From: Gammaproteobacteria bacterium
GTDB taxonomy: Bacteria; Pseudomonadota; Gammaproteobacteria; Xanthomonadales; Marinicellaceae
DNA: 64,000 bases
Direction of reading: 5' to 3'
Assembly: GCA_041395445.1 (NCBI GenBank)
Contig: JAWLAO010000007.1
Location: forward strand, 62,001-126,000
Shown here: positions 19,340 through 27,775 of the stretch, piece after piece
Layout of the letters: each line of letters starts with the position of its first letter
How positions within the stretch are numbered: the first letter of the stretch is position 1
Program-made: the position numbers and the translations under genes
Notes under the pieces: generated by a model
What the model was told of the DNA's origin: nothing
The model's database searches: none
The model's input: the letters and a program-made list of their open reading frames with translations, nothing else

Positions 19340-19803
19340 CACCTTGTATCAATTACCTAATCAAGGCGAAAGTCCCATATCAGATTCATGAGTACGAACA
19401 TGATTCGGACTCTAAATCTTATGGATTGATGGCTGTTGAAAAGCTCGGACAACCTGACACAAAAATATTTAAAACTCTGGTTATTGATTGTGGAGCAAAC
19501 GACCTTGCGGTTGCAGTCATTCCGGTTGCCAAAAGTTTAAATTTAAAAAGTTGTGCCAAATTCCTGAAAACCAAAAAATCCACAATGGCTGATGCAAAAC
19601 TTGTGGAAAGAGTGACGGGTTACATTCTTGGTGGAGTGAGTCCGTTGGGTCAAAAGAAGAGACTTAAAACCATTGTTGATATTTCTGCAATGAATCAAGA
19701 AACAATTTTTATCAGTGCCGGTCGTCGAGGACTGGAAGTGGAAATCTCGCCTCACGACCTAACAAAATTAATTTCCGGTTCATTCTGTGATATTTCTCAA
19801 TAG
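19336..19803 (+). CDS. ybaK: Cys-tRNA(Pro) deacylase, YbaK/EbsC type
   Basis: A 155-residue protein. The ATG at 19336 overlaps the aldolase stop. Family features are YQIHEYEHDSDSKSYGLMAVEKLG near the N-terminus, FKTLVIDCG, the segment KKSTMADAKLVERVTGYILGG and the loop GVSPLGQKKRL. YbaK removes cysteine wrongly attached to tRNA-Pro. Coupling to threonine aldolase is a local arrangement without an obvious mechanistic reason. Confidence 0.9.
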   Translation: MTPCINYLIKAKVPYQIHEYEHDSDSKSYGLMAVEKLGQPDTKIFKTLVIDCGANDLAVAVIPVAKSLNLKSCAKFLKTKKSTMADAKLVERVTGYILGGVSPLGQKKRLKTIVDISAMNQETIFISAGRRGLEVEISPHDLTKLISGSFCDISQ

Positions 19804-19821
19804 TTTTTCAAATAATTACAA

Positions 19822-19849
19822 GAAAATGTAAATAACACTTTACATTTTC
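19822..19849. promoter_or_regulatory. Palindromic operator 1 (GAAAATGTAAA-N6-TTTACATTTTC)
   Basis: A perfect 11-base inverted repeat with a 6-base centre (taacac), in the gap before the membrane protein/XRE pair. Its core ATGTAAA-N6-TTTACAT is identical in sequence and spacing to the palindrome at 19869-19888. The TTTACA part could also be the -35 box of their promoter. Confidence 0.7.
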
Positions 19850-19868
19850 AAGAATTACACTAGACTAT

Positions 19869-19888
19869 ATGTAAAGTTTAATTTACAT
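19869..19888. promoter_or_regulatory. Palindromic operator 2 (ATGTAAA-N6-TTTACAT)
   Basis: A perfect 7-base inverted repeat with a 6-base centre (gtttaa), whose middle is 43 bases (about four helical turns) from that of operator 1. It lies between the likely -10 region (19861-19868) and the ribosome site GAGGTGA of the first gene. This is a good place for self-repression by the downstream XRE regulator. Confidence 0.7.
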
Positions 19889-19908
19889 TTAATTTGAGGT
19901 GAGTTCGT

Positions 19909-20298
19909 ATGTCACATTGGAAACCAAAATATTTAAAACAATTTATTGCAGGAATTTTCGGATACTCGGTATTGATTCCATTTGTTATGATAGCAAAAAA
20001 ACAGGAATACTTATCTTTAACAACAAAAATGTTAATCGTATTGATACCAATCATTCCGTTTATATTGGCAGTCAATGCCTTAGCAAAAAACTATCGAGAA
20101 ATGGATGAGTTCTGGCAGAAAGTTATCGCTGAATCCTTTATCTGGACGCTCTCATTAACTGCAATAAGCAGTCTTGGTTTAGGGATGTTGCAATTGTTGG
20201 ATTATGTACCGAGAGTTTCTTTAATATTTGTTTTTCCATATATGATTTCGATGCTGGGATTAAGTCTGTTTTTTGTTAAGAAAAAATACCTCTCATGA
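19909..20298 (+). CDS. Small four-helix membrane protein, unknown function
   Basis: A 129-residue protein with four hydrophobic segments (about residues 11-28, 38-56, 72-95 and 104-122) and a KKKYLS end. The start has a good ribosome site (GAGGTGA). No motif that I recognise. Its last four bases overlap the start of a small XRE regulator. Such membrane protein/short XRE pairs are common in proteobacteria and Firmicutes, and the membrane partner may sense something or be the regulated target. Both genes lie behind two identical palindromes. Confidence 0.75.
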   Translation: MSHWKPKYLKQFIAGIFGYSVLIPFVMIAKKQEYLSLTTKMLIVLIPIIPFILAVNALAKNYREMDEFWQKVIAESFIWTLSLTAISSLGLGMLQLLDYVPRVSLIFVFPYMISMLGLSLFFVKKKYLS

Positions 20299-20483
20299 AA
20301 AACAGAATAAAGGAATTAAGACAGGAGAATGGTTGGTCACAACAAGATTTGGCAGAAAAACTTCAAGTCTCCAGGCAGTCAATTATCGCAATCGAGAAAG
20401 GCAGATTTGATCCCAGTCTACCTTTGGCTTTCAGAATATCAACTCTGTTCCAACTATCAATTGAAGAAATTTTCGAGAATTAA
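20295..20483 (+). CDS. Small XRE-type transcriptional regulator
   Basis: A 62-residue protein consisting of one helix-turn-helix domain: MKNRIKELRQENGWSQQDLA, then KLQVSRQSIIAIEKGRFDPS and FQLSIEEIFEN. This is the short YozG/HigA-like kind without extra domains. It overlaps the membrane protein gene (ATGA) and very likely controls the pair by binding the ATGTAAA-N6-TTTACAT palindromes upstream; that link is inference from position. Confidence 0.9.
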   Translation: MKNRIKELRQENGWSQQDLAEKLQVSRQSIIAIEKGRFDPSLPLAFRISTLFQLSIEEIFEN

Positions 20484-20653
20484 ATTAATCAAAGATACAC
20501 ATATTTTTTTCAATCTAATTTAAATGAATCATGTTTATCTAAAATTGCATGTAAAGGCAAACAATTCAAAGTGAACTATAATCATTGCTAGGATATTGAT
20601 TAATTAAATTTTTAAGAATAGAATATGCGTACAATAAAAATTGGGTGTTAATA

Positions 20654-21958
20654 ATGAAAAATTTAATTATTTTGTTGGCTTTATCAATTCCTTTTGCTTT
20701 ACAAGCTGAAGTCGATTGCGAAGCTTTATATAGAGATCAGTCTGCTCTAGCTGAGCCTCTGGAGTGTACTGGCTTTGTTCCTACAGTAAAAAAAATGAAT
20801 GCACCAGGAGCAAAAGATGCAGTGACTGATGTTGCGAATTTCTTTGAGATGAGAAACAATGATTCCTTTGGAACACATCAGATGGGGGATTTATCAAATC
20901 AAACAGTTGGTAATCCTGCATTGGCTGAGACATATTATGCTATGGAGTATGAAGAAACAGGAACGACTTTATATGCAGTCGATTCTAGCACAGGTAATAT
21001 GGTTACCTTGAATCCGGTTGATGGAACTGCGACTGTAATTGGACCTGTAAATGCTTTGGCGGGTCATACGGTTTCCGGAATCACATTTGATGGAAATGGA
21101 AACTGTTATGCAAGTTCTACAGATGCTGTTGAATCTGCTTTATATAGTTGTAATACTGCAACAGGTGCATTTACAGTTATTGGTACACAAACGACCACTC
21201 CACTGTTGATTGATATCTCTGCAAGTTGTGAAGGAACAGTGTATGGACATGATCTTTCATCTGACAGTTTTTATACTATAAATACAGCAGATGGGTCTGC
21301 GACTTTGTTGGGTTCTCATGGTTTAGCAGCTAACTTTGCTCAAGGTATGACTTATGACCGTGAGGCAGGAGAACTTTATGCTTATATTTACACCGGTGGT
21401 GGCACAAATACATATGCTAGAGTAAACCAAACTAATGGTTCTATCACTGCATTGAATGTGGATAATCCATTAGGTGAGTTTACAGGAGCATCACAAACAT
21501 CATGTGGAGTTGTTGATTTGAGTTTAGTTAAGACAGTTTCTGCACCGAGTCCTTTGTATGTCGGTAGTCAGATTGTTTATACATTAACAGCTGAAAGTAT
21601 CGGAGCTTTGCCAACTACAGGTGTTGTTGTTACTGATAATCTGCCTGCTGGATTAACATATGTGTCAAACACTTGTGGTGCTTCAGTTGCAGGCTCAGTT
21701 TTAACATGGAATATTGGCAATATGAGTGGAGGTCAAGTTTTATCTTGTGATGTAACAATGACTGTTGATGTAGAGGGTGATTTTACAAACTCAGCATCTA
21801 TTTCATCAAATGAAACTGATACTATTCCATCTAATAACAGTAGCCAAGTGACTGTTACCGGACAAGTTCCTCCGGTTATTCCAACTCTGGGGTTTTATGG
21901 ATTGTTAGTTTTGATATTAACACTGGGTATATTTGGTAAAAAATTCATCAAGAATTAA
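20654..21958 (+). CDS. IPTL-CTERM surface protein with DUF11 domain
   Basis: A 434-residue exported protein. The ATG at 20654 starts a signal peptide (MKNLIILLALSIPFALQA). Residues of about 95-285 form a repeat-like beta region (TTLYAVDSSTGNMVTLNPVDG, later YSCNTATGAFTVIG and TINTADGSATLLG). These resemble the DUF4394-like or beta-propeller blades that describe time or value series. A DUF11 (Ig-like) domain follows (VKTVSAPSPLYVGSQIVYTL ... DNLPAGLTYVSNTC). The end is a sorting signal: PPVIPTLGFYGLLVLILTLG, then GKKFIKN. IPTL-CTERM proteins are predicted to be processed by an exosortase; none is in this window. Confidence 0.88.
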   Translation: MKNLIILLALSIPFALQAEVDCEALYRDQSALAEPLECTGFVPTVKKMNAPGAKDAVTDVANFFEMRNNDSFGTHQMGDLSNQTVGNPALAETYYAMEYEETGTTLYAVDSSTGNMVTLNPVDGTATVIGPVNALAGHTVSGITFDGNGNCYASSTDAVESALYSCNTATGAFTVIGTQTTTPLLIDISASCEGTVYGHDLSSDSFYTINTADGSATLLGSHGLAANFAQGMTYDREAGELYAYIYTGGGTNTYARVNQTNGSITALNVDNPLGEFTGASQTSCGVVDLSLVKTVSAPSPLYVGSQIVYTLTAESIGALPTTGVVVTDNLPAGLTYVSNTCGASVAGSVLTWNIGNMSGGQVLSCDVTMTVDVEGDFTNSASISSNETDTIPSNNSSQVTVTGQVPPVIPTLGFYGLLVLILTLGIFGKKFIKN

Positions 21959-21982
21959 TACTAAAAAAATATCATATCTTAT

Positions 21983-22011
21983 AAAAAAGGAGGCTACGGT
22001 CTCCTTTTTTA
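21983..22011 (+). terminator. Rho-independent terminator after the IPTL-CTERM gene
   Basis: AAAAAAGGAG / CTCCTTTTTT with the loop gctacggt, about 25 bases after the stop. Confidence 0.88.
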
Positions 22012-22148
22012 TATTTACGGGTTAACCAAAGCTTATTAAAGCGTTAATTTATTAATAATATACCATTCATTCACAAACTAATTGAACAGTGGTTTTATAT
22101 GAAAATCGAAAATATTCATAATCGATAATTTCAAAGAACTTTATTAGT

Positions 22149-23150
22149 CTAGTTCCTTAAATTTAAATAATTACTCATAATCAAATAATTAAATAAAACT
22201 TCCGTGAATTCAACAGTATCTTTTTGATCTATATGTGAACTGTCTGGAGAGTTAAATATTCCTAAACCAGTAACATCATTGAAATGTACAGCGTGTAAGT
22301 TCGGACTATCTTCGATCAGTTTCCAGTATTTTTCTCTGGGATAAAATTTTTCATCAAGGTTCCAGTGCTCCTTAAATGTTGGAAATCTAACCAGTATGAC
22401 TTTGCCACCCCTGTTTTCGATTATCTTTGAATAATTGATTAATAAATCGACATTACTTTTCCACTTATCAAACTCTGTAGGTGGTTCATCACTATAGTTT
22501 TTTTCTTTTTGTTTGACGAAGTGATTATAAAGATTCTTTTTATTGACTAAATCATAATTTCCTGATGATGATTGATCCAAATGGGTTGAAATATAAAATG
22601 CTTTTGGAAAGGCATGATTCTTATCGTAATAATTGATGATATCTTCCAGTCTTAATGTTGGATGAAGAAACCGGATATTAGCTTTTAAAGTAGCTGTTAA
22701 AAAGGCATCAAAAGACTTATAAAGCGTTGATTCTTTCTCATAATACAGGTTTTGTTCTTCCTGCATATCAAGATATCTATCTTCCATTGCTTGAGCATTA
22801 ATTGAAGCAACTATAATTCCTCTAAAGTTTTGATCCTCGGCTAAAGACTTCAAAGTAGCCATAGGATAATGTCCATTGATGCTAAGCTGTGTGATGTGAT
22901 AATTTCTTAGTTTTTGTTTGAGGTAAGGAATATTTATTCCAAGCTGGCTTCTGGACGCTCCTACTATAACTAATTCATTTTGCTTGCTAGTGATACTCGA
23001 TCTATACCATGACCATAAGTCGTTATTGCTTTCTATAGATGCATTAAATCCTCTTTGTTTTAGAAAATACTCGTATCCTCCCAATAATCCAATGACTAAT
23101 AGGATTGTAATTATCCAGGTTTTTATCCAAACTGAGTCATTTTTATTCAT
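22149..23150 (-). CDS. SGNH-like partner of an MBOAT acyltransferase
   Basis: A 333-residue protein with one N-terminal membrane anchor (WIKTWIITILLVIGLLGGYEY) and a periplasmic SGNH-hydrolase-like part. The nucleophile segment reads ELVIVGASRSQLGIN and the late DxxH is PDSSHIDQKD. The ATG at 23150 is preferred to that at 23177 because it follows the MBOAT stop directly. Pairs of this kind (as in alginate, cellulose or peptidoglycan O-acetylation) move an acyl group across the membrane with the MBOAT protein and attach it to a glycan with the SGNH partner. The target polymer is unknown. Confidence 0.8.
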   Translation of the reverse strand: MNKNDSVWIKTWIITILLVIGLLGGYEYFLKQRGFNASIESNNDLWSWYRSSITSKQNELVIVGASRSQLGINIPYLKQKLRNYHITQLSINGHYPMATLKSLAEDQNFRGIIVASINAQAMEDRYLDMQEEQNLYYEKESTLYKSFDAFLTATLKANIRFLHPTLRLEDIINYYDKNHAFPKAFYISTHLDQSSSGNYDLVNKKNLYNHFVKQKEKNYSDEPPTEFDKWKSNVDLLINYSKIIENRGGKVILVRFPTFKEHWNLDEKFYPREKYWKLIEDSPNLHAVHFNDVTGLGIFNSPDSSHIDQKDTVEFTEVLFNYLIMSNYLNLRN

Positions 23151-23151
23151 A

Positions 23152-24573
23152 TTAAAACTGGAAATATATAAAGGCATCCGAGTTTCCGGATGAAATAGAA
23201 ATTAGAATTATACAAAGCGATAAATATATTGCTCTTATAGTAACCGGCAGAGAAACAATTAAGTCAAGAATAGATCGGTTTCTAAATGTATATTGCAAAA
23301 TAAACATAGTAACAAAAGTATATGTTACAACTTGTGTCCAAAGAGTCCACTGAATGATAGATTCTCCATTGGTCGGTTTGAACATACTTAGAATAATAGA
23401 ATTGGCTTGATTTATGTTTTCTGCTCTGAAAACCACAAATGCAATCATTACCAAGATAAAAGTCATGAAACTGATAATTAGCTTAAAAAAATGATTATCA
23501 GTAATTTTTCCAGACATAGGGATGCTACGAATCCATCGCTCTGCAATTAAATAAAAACCATGAATCGCTCCCCAGATTACAAATGTCCAAGCTGCCCCAT
23601 GCCATAAGCCGCCAAGAAGCAAAGTTATCATTAAGTTTCTAAAAGTGAGGATTTTTCCTTTTCTATTTCCTCCAAGTGGGATGTATAGATAATCTCTTAA
23701 CCATGATGAGAGAGAAATATGCCACCGCCTCCAAAAATCTGAAAAACCATGAGCTGCAAATGGAGCTCTAAAGTTCAATGGAATTACAAAGCCTAACATT
23801 AATGCCGTCCCAATTGCACAAAGCGAGTAACCTGCGAAATCACTAAATATTTGGGCATAAAAAAAGACTCCGGCTAACCATGATGAAAGAGTGTCAACTG
23901 GTTGAGTGCTAGCAAAAACTTTATCAACAAATGGTGCGAAAAAGGCGTCAGCTAATACTGTTTTAGTAAACAAGCCTATTATTAATAAACTCAAACCGGT
24001 AGAAAATTTATCGAAGTTAATGAGGTTTTGAACGCGTAATTGGGGCAAAAAATCTTTTGCTCTGACAATTGGACCAGCAACTAATTGCGGAAAAAAACTG
24101 ACAAATAGTGCATAATCGAGAAAGCTATGATGCGTTTTTAGTTTTTTATTATAGACATCAATCGTGTATGATAATGTTTGAAATGTGTAAAAGGAAATTC
24201 CCATTGGTAAAATAATTCCCGGGTCAAATGATTGAAAACTAACTCCAAAGACACTGAGTAAATTTTGAAAATTTTCGAGGATAAAGCCACTATATTTGAA
24301 AATTGACAGAATTCCTAAATTAAAAGAAAGACTGATCACCAGCCATCGCTTTCTAATAATTTGTGATGTACTTTCATCAATTTTTTTTGCAACTTTCCAG
24401 TCAACAAGCGTTGATAAAAATAACAGAAGTATAAACGGTGGGTTCCAAGCCGCATAAAATATGTAACTCCCAATTAACAGATTGGTTTTTTTTACATTCC
24501 AGCTGATTCTTGAATAATGAAGAATCGTGATTAATGTAAAAAAAACTATGAATGTAATTGAGTTGAATAGCAT
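23152..24573 (-). CDS. MBOAT family O-acyltransferase (AlgI-like)
   Basis: A 473-residue membrane protein with about ten or more hydrophobic segments. Family marks are ILPMGISFYTFQTLSYTIDV, the segment FFPQLVAGPIVRAKDFLPQL, FWRRWHISLSSWLRDYLYIP and LLGGLWHGAAWTFVIWG. The last holds the catalytic histidine near residue 324. It takes an acyl group from a cytosolic donor across the inner membrane for glycan O-acylation. Transcribed with the SGNH-like gene after it, and divergent from the acyltransferase/sulfotransferase/deacetylase unit. Confidence 0.93.
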   Translation of the reverse strand: MLFNSITFIVFFTLITILHYSRISWNVKKTNLLIGSYIFYAAWNPPFILLLFLSTLVDWKVAKKIDESTSQIIRKRWLVISLSFNLGILSIFKYSGFILENFQNLLSVFGVSFQSFDPGIILPMGISFYTFQTLSYTIDVYNKKLKTHHSFLDYALFVSFFPQLVAGPIVRAKDFLPQLRVQNLINFDKFSTGLSLLIIGLFTKTVLADAFFAPFVDKVFASTQPVDTLSSWLAGVFFYAQIFSDFAGYSLCAIGTALMLGFVIPLNFRAPFAAHGFSDFWRRWHISLSSWLRDYLYIPLGGNRKGKILTFRNLMITLLLGGLWHGAAWTFVIWGAIHGFYLIAERWIRSIPMSGKITDNHFFKLIISFMTFILVMIAFVVFRAENINQANSIILSMFKPTNGESIIQWTLWTQVVTYTFVTMFILQYTFRNRSILDLIVSLPVTIRAIYLSLCIILISISSGNSDAFIYFQF

Positions 24574-24751
24574 GTATTTTGTCAGTAATAAATGATTGAA
24601 ATATTAAGTTAGCATTTTTAAGTATAATCAAACTCTATACCAATAATTAAAAATAATTGATTAAATGATGCTAATTATAAAACCAAAATTATCTCGTGTA
24701 TTATTATTAATAATTAAGTAGAATCAAACCGATTTAAATATACAGTACAGT

Positions 24752-25651
24752 GTGAGTTTTTTCAGTAATATATTCAGAGAAATCAAAAATCTGTTTGAAT
24801 TTTATATAATCCCTTTATTGGTAGTCATACTTCCTTACAAAGTGTCATTTTATATATTTAAATTTATCTGTCGATATACTTTTTTTTACAATAAGTATTC
24901 TAATGGGTCATTACATAATGCAGAGAAATTTTTAAACAGAAAGTTTGCAAAGGCCTTGTGGATAAGAAATGTTAAGTTATTATTTTTATATGATATAGCA
25001 GACTATTGGTTAGCCACGCTTAGACCAAATAAAATGAAGAAGTTAAATATCTTCAAAGGTGAATGGGCAAATAACAATAATTTATTACTTTTGGGATTAC
25101 ATTATGGTCCGGGCTATGTGATGTTGATGGATTTGAAAGAAAAAAAATATTCACCTCACTTTGTTTTTGTAGTTCCGGAAGTAAGTTATAAGTATCAGAG
25201 CTTCATTGAAGATAAATATCGTAAGGCAAGAGTTAAACACTTGAATAATATCTCCGGTGGTTCAACAATAACAACAGGCGGAGGATATCAGCTTATCCTC
25301 GATACAGTTGCAAATAAGGGAACGCCGATAATTCTGTATGATGCTCCAAAATATGAAACAAAAACCAAATATTGCTTACAAGTTTTTGGAAAAAAATATC
25401 CAGTTGCCAGTGGTTTTATAAATTTAATTTGTAAAGAAGGAATCGATTTTCAGTTGTATAATGTACAACTCGATTTTGAAACAGGAATGAGAAAAATTAC
25501 AATAAGCGATTTAAAAAGTTATGATAGTGAGGAAAAATTGTTAGAAGAACTATCAAGTTATTTTGAGAAAGTCATTCAATCAAGTCCTGAACAATGGTTT
25601 TTCTGGCGGCAAAGTTCAGCATTATTTCAGGAATTAGATAATGAAAAATGA
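24752..25651 (+). CDS. LpxL/HtrB-like lipid acyltransferase homologue
   Basis: A 299-residue protein with GTG start and an N-terminal hydrophobic stretch. The general plan is that of lauroyl/myristoyl acyltransferases: an early NLLLLGLHYGPGYVMLMDL block, a middle TTGGGYQLILDTVANKGTPI and a late SSPEQWFFWRQS. The canonical HX4D/E catalytic motif is not intact; the only candidate histidine is in HYGPGY, without an acid four residues later. It may be a remote family member with altered chemistry or a non-lipid-A substrate. No convincing ribosome site is seen before the GTG, so the start is uncertain. It overlaps the sulfotransferase gene by 11 bases. Confidence 0.65.
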   Translation: MSFFSNIFREIKNLFEFYIIPLLVVILPYKVSFYIFKFICRYTFFYNKYSNGSLHNAEKFLNRKFAKALWIRNVKLLFLYDIADYWLATLRPNKMKKLNIFKGEWANNNNLLLLGLHYGPGYVMLMDLKEKKYSPHFVFVVPEVSYKYQSFIEDKYRKARVKHLNNISGGSTITTGGGYQLILDTVANKGTPIILYDAPKYETKTKYCLQVFGKKYPVASGFINLICKEGIDFQLYNVQLDFETGMRKITISDLKSYDSEEKLLEELSSYFEKVIQSSPEQWFFWRQSSALFQELDNEK

Positions 25652-26387
25652 TTCATTTTTTTTTATTCTCGGTAGTGTCCGTTCAGGAACGACGCTATTA
25701 CGAGATTTACTGAAAAAGAGTTCAAATCTTTTATGCCCTGAAGAAACACATTTTTTCAGGTGGGCTGAACCATTTGAATCAACTGATTATAACTATGTCA
25801 ACAAGTCTGCTGAAACGCTTGTTATGCATCGTAAAATGGATAGGGTGAACGAGAATGAGTTTTTGGAAATATTAGAATCCAGTAAAGATAGGAAAGAGTT
25901 GACTTTGAATTATATGAGTTTGTTCAGAAAAGCTCACAATAATTTTACAGGAACTATTTTCGATAAAACCCCACAAAATGTGTATGGTCTTCCTCTGATA
26001 AAATCTTATTTTCCTGACTCTAAAATTGTGCATATTATCAGGAACCCCCTCAATGTTATTTCAAGTTTAAAAAGAGGCAGAGGTTTGTTGCCTCAGAATT
26101 TGACTGGGGCAATTAATTTTTGGAAAGAAGCTATTTTAATAATAAATACTATGAAACCAATTCTAGGTGAAAGTTTATACGAATTGAAGTATGAGGATTT
26201 AACAAAAAATCCCGATATTGAAATCAATAAATTACTTGACTTCCTCGGTGAAGAAAAATTTGAAAATATAAATATTGCTACAAATGTTCATGCTTCCGAA
26301 GATTCTTATCTGTCAGTTCTTGATAACAATGAAGTTGAAATAGTTAAATCTGAACTTTCAAATTTGATGAAAATTTATGGATATTAA
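25641..26387 (+). CDS. PAPS-dependent sulfotransferase family protein
   Basis: A 248-residue cytosolic protein. The 5'-phosphosulfate loop is ILGSVRSGTTLLRDLL (residues 9-24), and the 3'-phosphate binding segment is IRNPLNVISSLKRGRG near 132. The C-terminal LYELKYEDLTKNPDIEINKL is the usual YEDL block. It would transfer sulfate from PAPS to a hydroxyl or amine, probably of a glycan or lipid given the neighbours. It overlaps the genes on both sides, indicating one transcript. Confidence 0.88.
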   Translation: MKNDSFFFILGSVRSGTTLLRDLLKKSSNLLCPEETHFFRWAEPFESTDYNYVNKSAETLVMHRKMDRVNENEFLEILESSKDRKELTLNYMSLFRKAHNNFTGTIFDKTPQNVYGLPLIKSYFPDSKIVHIIRNPLNVISSLKRGRGLLPQNLTGAINFWKEAILIINTMKPILGESLYELKYEDLTKNPDIEINKLLDFLGEEKFENINIATNVHASEDSYLSVLDNNEVEIVKSELSNLMKIYGY

Positions 26388-27199
26388 TGATGCAGATTCC
26401 GGTTCTAACTTATCACTCTAATAATGTTGATGGCAATGAATATCATAATAATGATCATGTTGCGTTTGAGTTGGATTTACAGCTTATATCAAAGCTGGGA
26501 TACGAAATTATTTCCACGCATGAACTTGTAAGTATCCTAAAAGAGAAAGCAGGTTCATCTAAAAAAAAATATGTCTGTTTGACTTTTGATGATGGTTCAG
26601 ATATGGACTATCATGACTGGGAACACCCCTTTCATGGATATCAGAAATCTTTTCTAACCATGATGCAAGAATTTAAGAATCAAACTGGTCAATATATACA
26701 TGCCACTTCATTTGTTATTGCAGATCCACAGGCAAGAGCTGAACTTACAAATACATGCACAGCAGGTTATCCAATTTGGAATAGTGACTGGTGGAAAGAA
26801 GCAGAAAAAAGTGGAATGTTATCTATTGAAAACCATTCTTGGGATCATGTCCACTCAACATTGAAAAACACCAAAACTCAAAAAAATATCAAAGGTGACT
26901 TTTCAGGTGTGGATAGTTTTTTAGATGCAAAAACACAAATAGCAGAGGCTTCTAGGTTTATCAATTCTGTTATAGTTGGAAAGAAAATCTCACTATTTGC
27001 TTATCCTTATGGTCATTTTAATGATTATCTGGTGAAACAGTATTTCCCTTATGAACAATCAGAAATCATTGCTGCATTCACATGTGAACCTCAATTCGTC
27101 ACTCAGGATACGAATCTGTGGCTAATTCCTCGTTTTGTCTGCGGTAGTCATTGGAAAAGCAGTAATGGTTTAAGAAAGATACTCCAAATGCAATCGTGA
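26387..27199 (+). CDS. Polysaccharide deacetylase-like protein (CE4)
   Basis: A 270-residue protein with the NodB fold marks: IPVLTYHSNNVDG at the start, CLTFDDGSDMDYHDWEHPF (motif 1 aspartates near residue 67), IENHSWDHVHS (motif 2, near 150) and LFAYPYGHFNDY (motif 3). No signal peptide is apparent, so it may act in the cytosol or on a lipid-linked precursor. It ends the three-gene unit (LpxL-like, sulfotransferase, deacetylase), overlapping the sulfotransferase stop. The likely reaction is removal of an N- or O-acetyl group from a sugar. Confidence 0.88.
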   Translation: MMQIPVLTYHSNNVDGNEYHNNDHVAFELDLQLISKLGYEIISTHELVSILKEKAGSSKKKYVCLTFDDGSDMDYHDWEHPFHGYQKSFLTMMQEFKNQTGQYIHATSFVIADPQARAELTNTCTAGYPIWNSDWWKEAEKSGMLSIENHSWDHVHSTLKNTKTQKNIKGDFSGVDSFLDAKTQIAEASRFINSVIVGKKISLFAYPYGHFNDYLVKQYFPYEQSEIIAAFTCEPQFVTQDTNLWLIPRFVCGSHWKSSNGLRKILQMQS

Positions 27200-27212
27200 A
27201 TACGTCAAATCC

Positions 27213-27240
27213 TTGCTATTGATTATGGTTTTGCTATAAT
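27213..27240 (+). promoter_or_regulatory. Probable promoter of the rpsF operon
   Basis: TTGCTA (27213-27218) and a perfect TATAAT (27235-27240) with 16 bases between them. A TG one base before the -10 box makes it an extended -10 promoter. It lies about 100 bases ahead of rpsF and just after the deacetylase stop. Confidence 0.7.
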
Positions 27241-27320
27241 CCGCCGTTCGGTTCTTTGAGCCGATTTCCTTGCTGCACTGATAATGTGTCTGTGAACATT
27301 ATGCAGGTGGCTTTATTTAA
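27241..27320 (+). promoter_or_regulatory. Structured leader of the rpsF mRNA, candidate S6:S18 autoregulatory element
   Basis: The untranslated leader holds a hairpin CGGTTC-TTT-GAGCCG near 27248-27262. A second hairpin spans 27273-27306 (CTGC + ATAATGT pairing with ACATTAT + GCAG), with a four-base bulge ACTG on the 5' side. A bulged hairpin ahead of rpsF is the known site where the S6:S18 complex represses its own operon in many bacteria. The exact consensus was not checked here. Confidence 0.45.
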
Positions 27321-27337
27321 TCCATAAGGAGACAAAA

Positions 27338-27775
27338 ATGAGACATTATGAAATTGTTTTTCTGGTTCATCCGGGCCAGAGTGAACAAGTACCTGCCATG
27401 GTTGAAAGATACCGTGCAATGGTAGAAAAAGACAACGGAACCGTTCACCGTTCGGAAGACTGGGGTCGTCGTCAGTTGGCATATCCAATCCAAAGACTTC
27501 ACAAAGCGCATTACTACCTGATGAATGTTGAGTGTACTGTTGAAGCACTTGAAGAAATTCTGGAAGCTTTCCGTTTTAATGATGCTGTTCTTCGTCACAT
27601 GGTTATCAAAATGAAACATGCCGTGACTGAAGAGTCTTGTTTGATTAAGAAAGACGAAAAAGAAAGCAAAAAGCACTCCTCAAGATACTCTAATGACGAT
27701 ACTGATTTAGATGATGATTCAGAAGACGAAGAAGATCTTGACGATGACAATGATGATGAGGACGGAGAAGAATAA
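27338..27775 (+). CDS. rpsF: Small ribosomal subunit protein bS6
   Basis: A 145-residue protein beginning MRHYEIVFLVHPGQSEQVPAM. The conserved core GTVHRSEDWGRRQLAYPI is followed by HYYLMNVECT and FRFNDAVLRHMVI. The ribosome site AAGGAG is strong. After about residue 105 comes a long tail rich in D and E (DDTDLDDDSEDEEDLDDDND...), longer than the short tail of E. coli S6, where glutamates are added after translation by RimK. bS6 binds 16S rRNA with bS18 in the platform of the small subunit. The stop overlaps the rpsR start. Confidence 0.97.
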   Translation: MRHYEIVFLVHPGQSEQVPAMVERYRAMVEKDNGTVHRSEDWGRRQLAYPIQRLHKAHYYLMNVECTVEALEEILEAFRFNDAVLRHMVIKMKHAVTEESCLIKKDEKESKKHSSRYSNDDTDLDDDSEDEEDLDDDNDDEDGEE

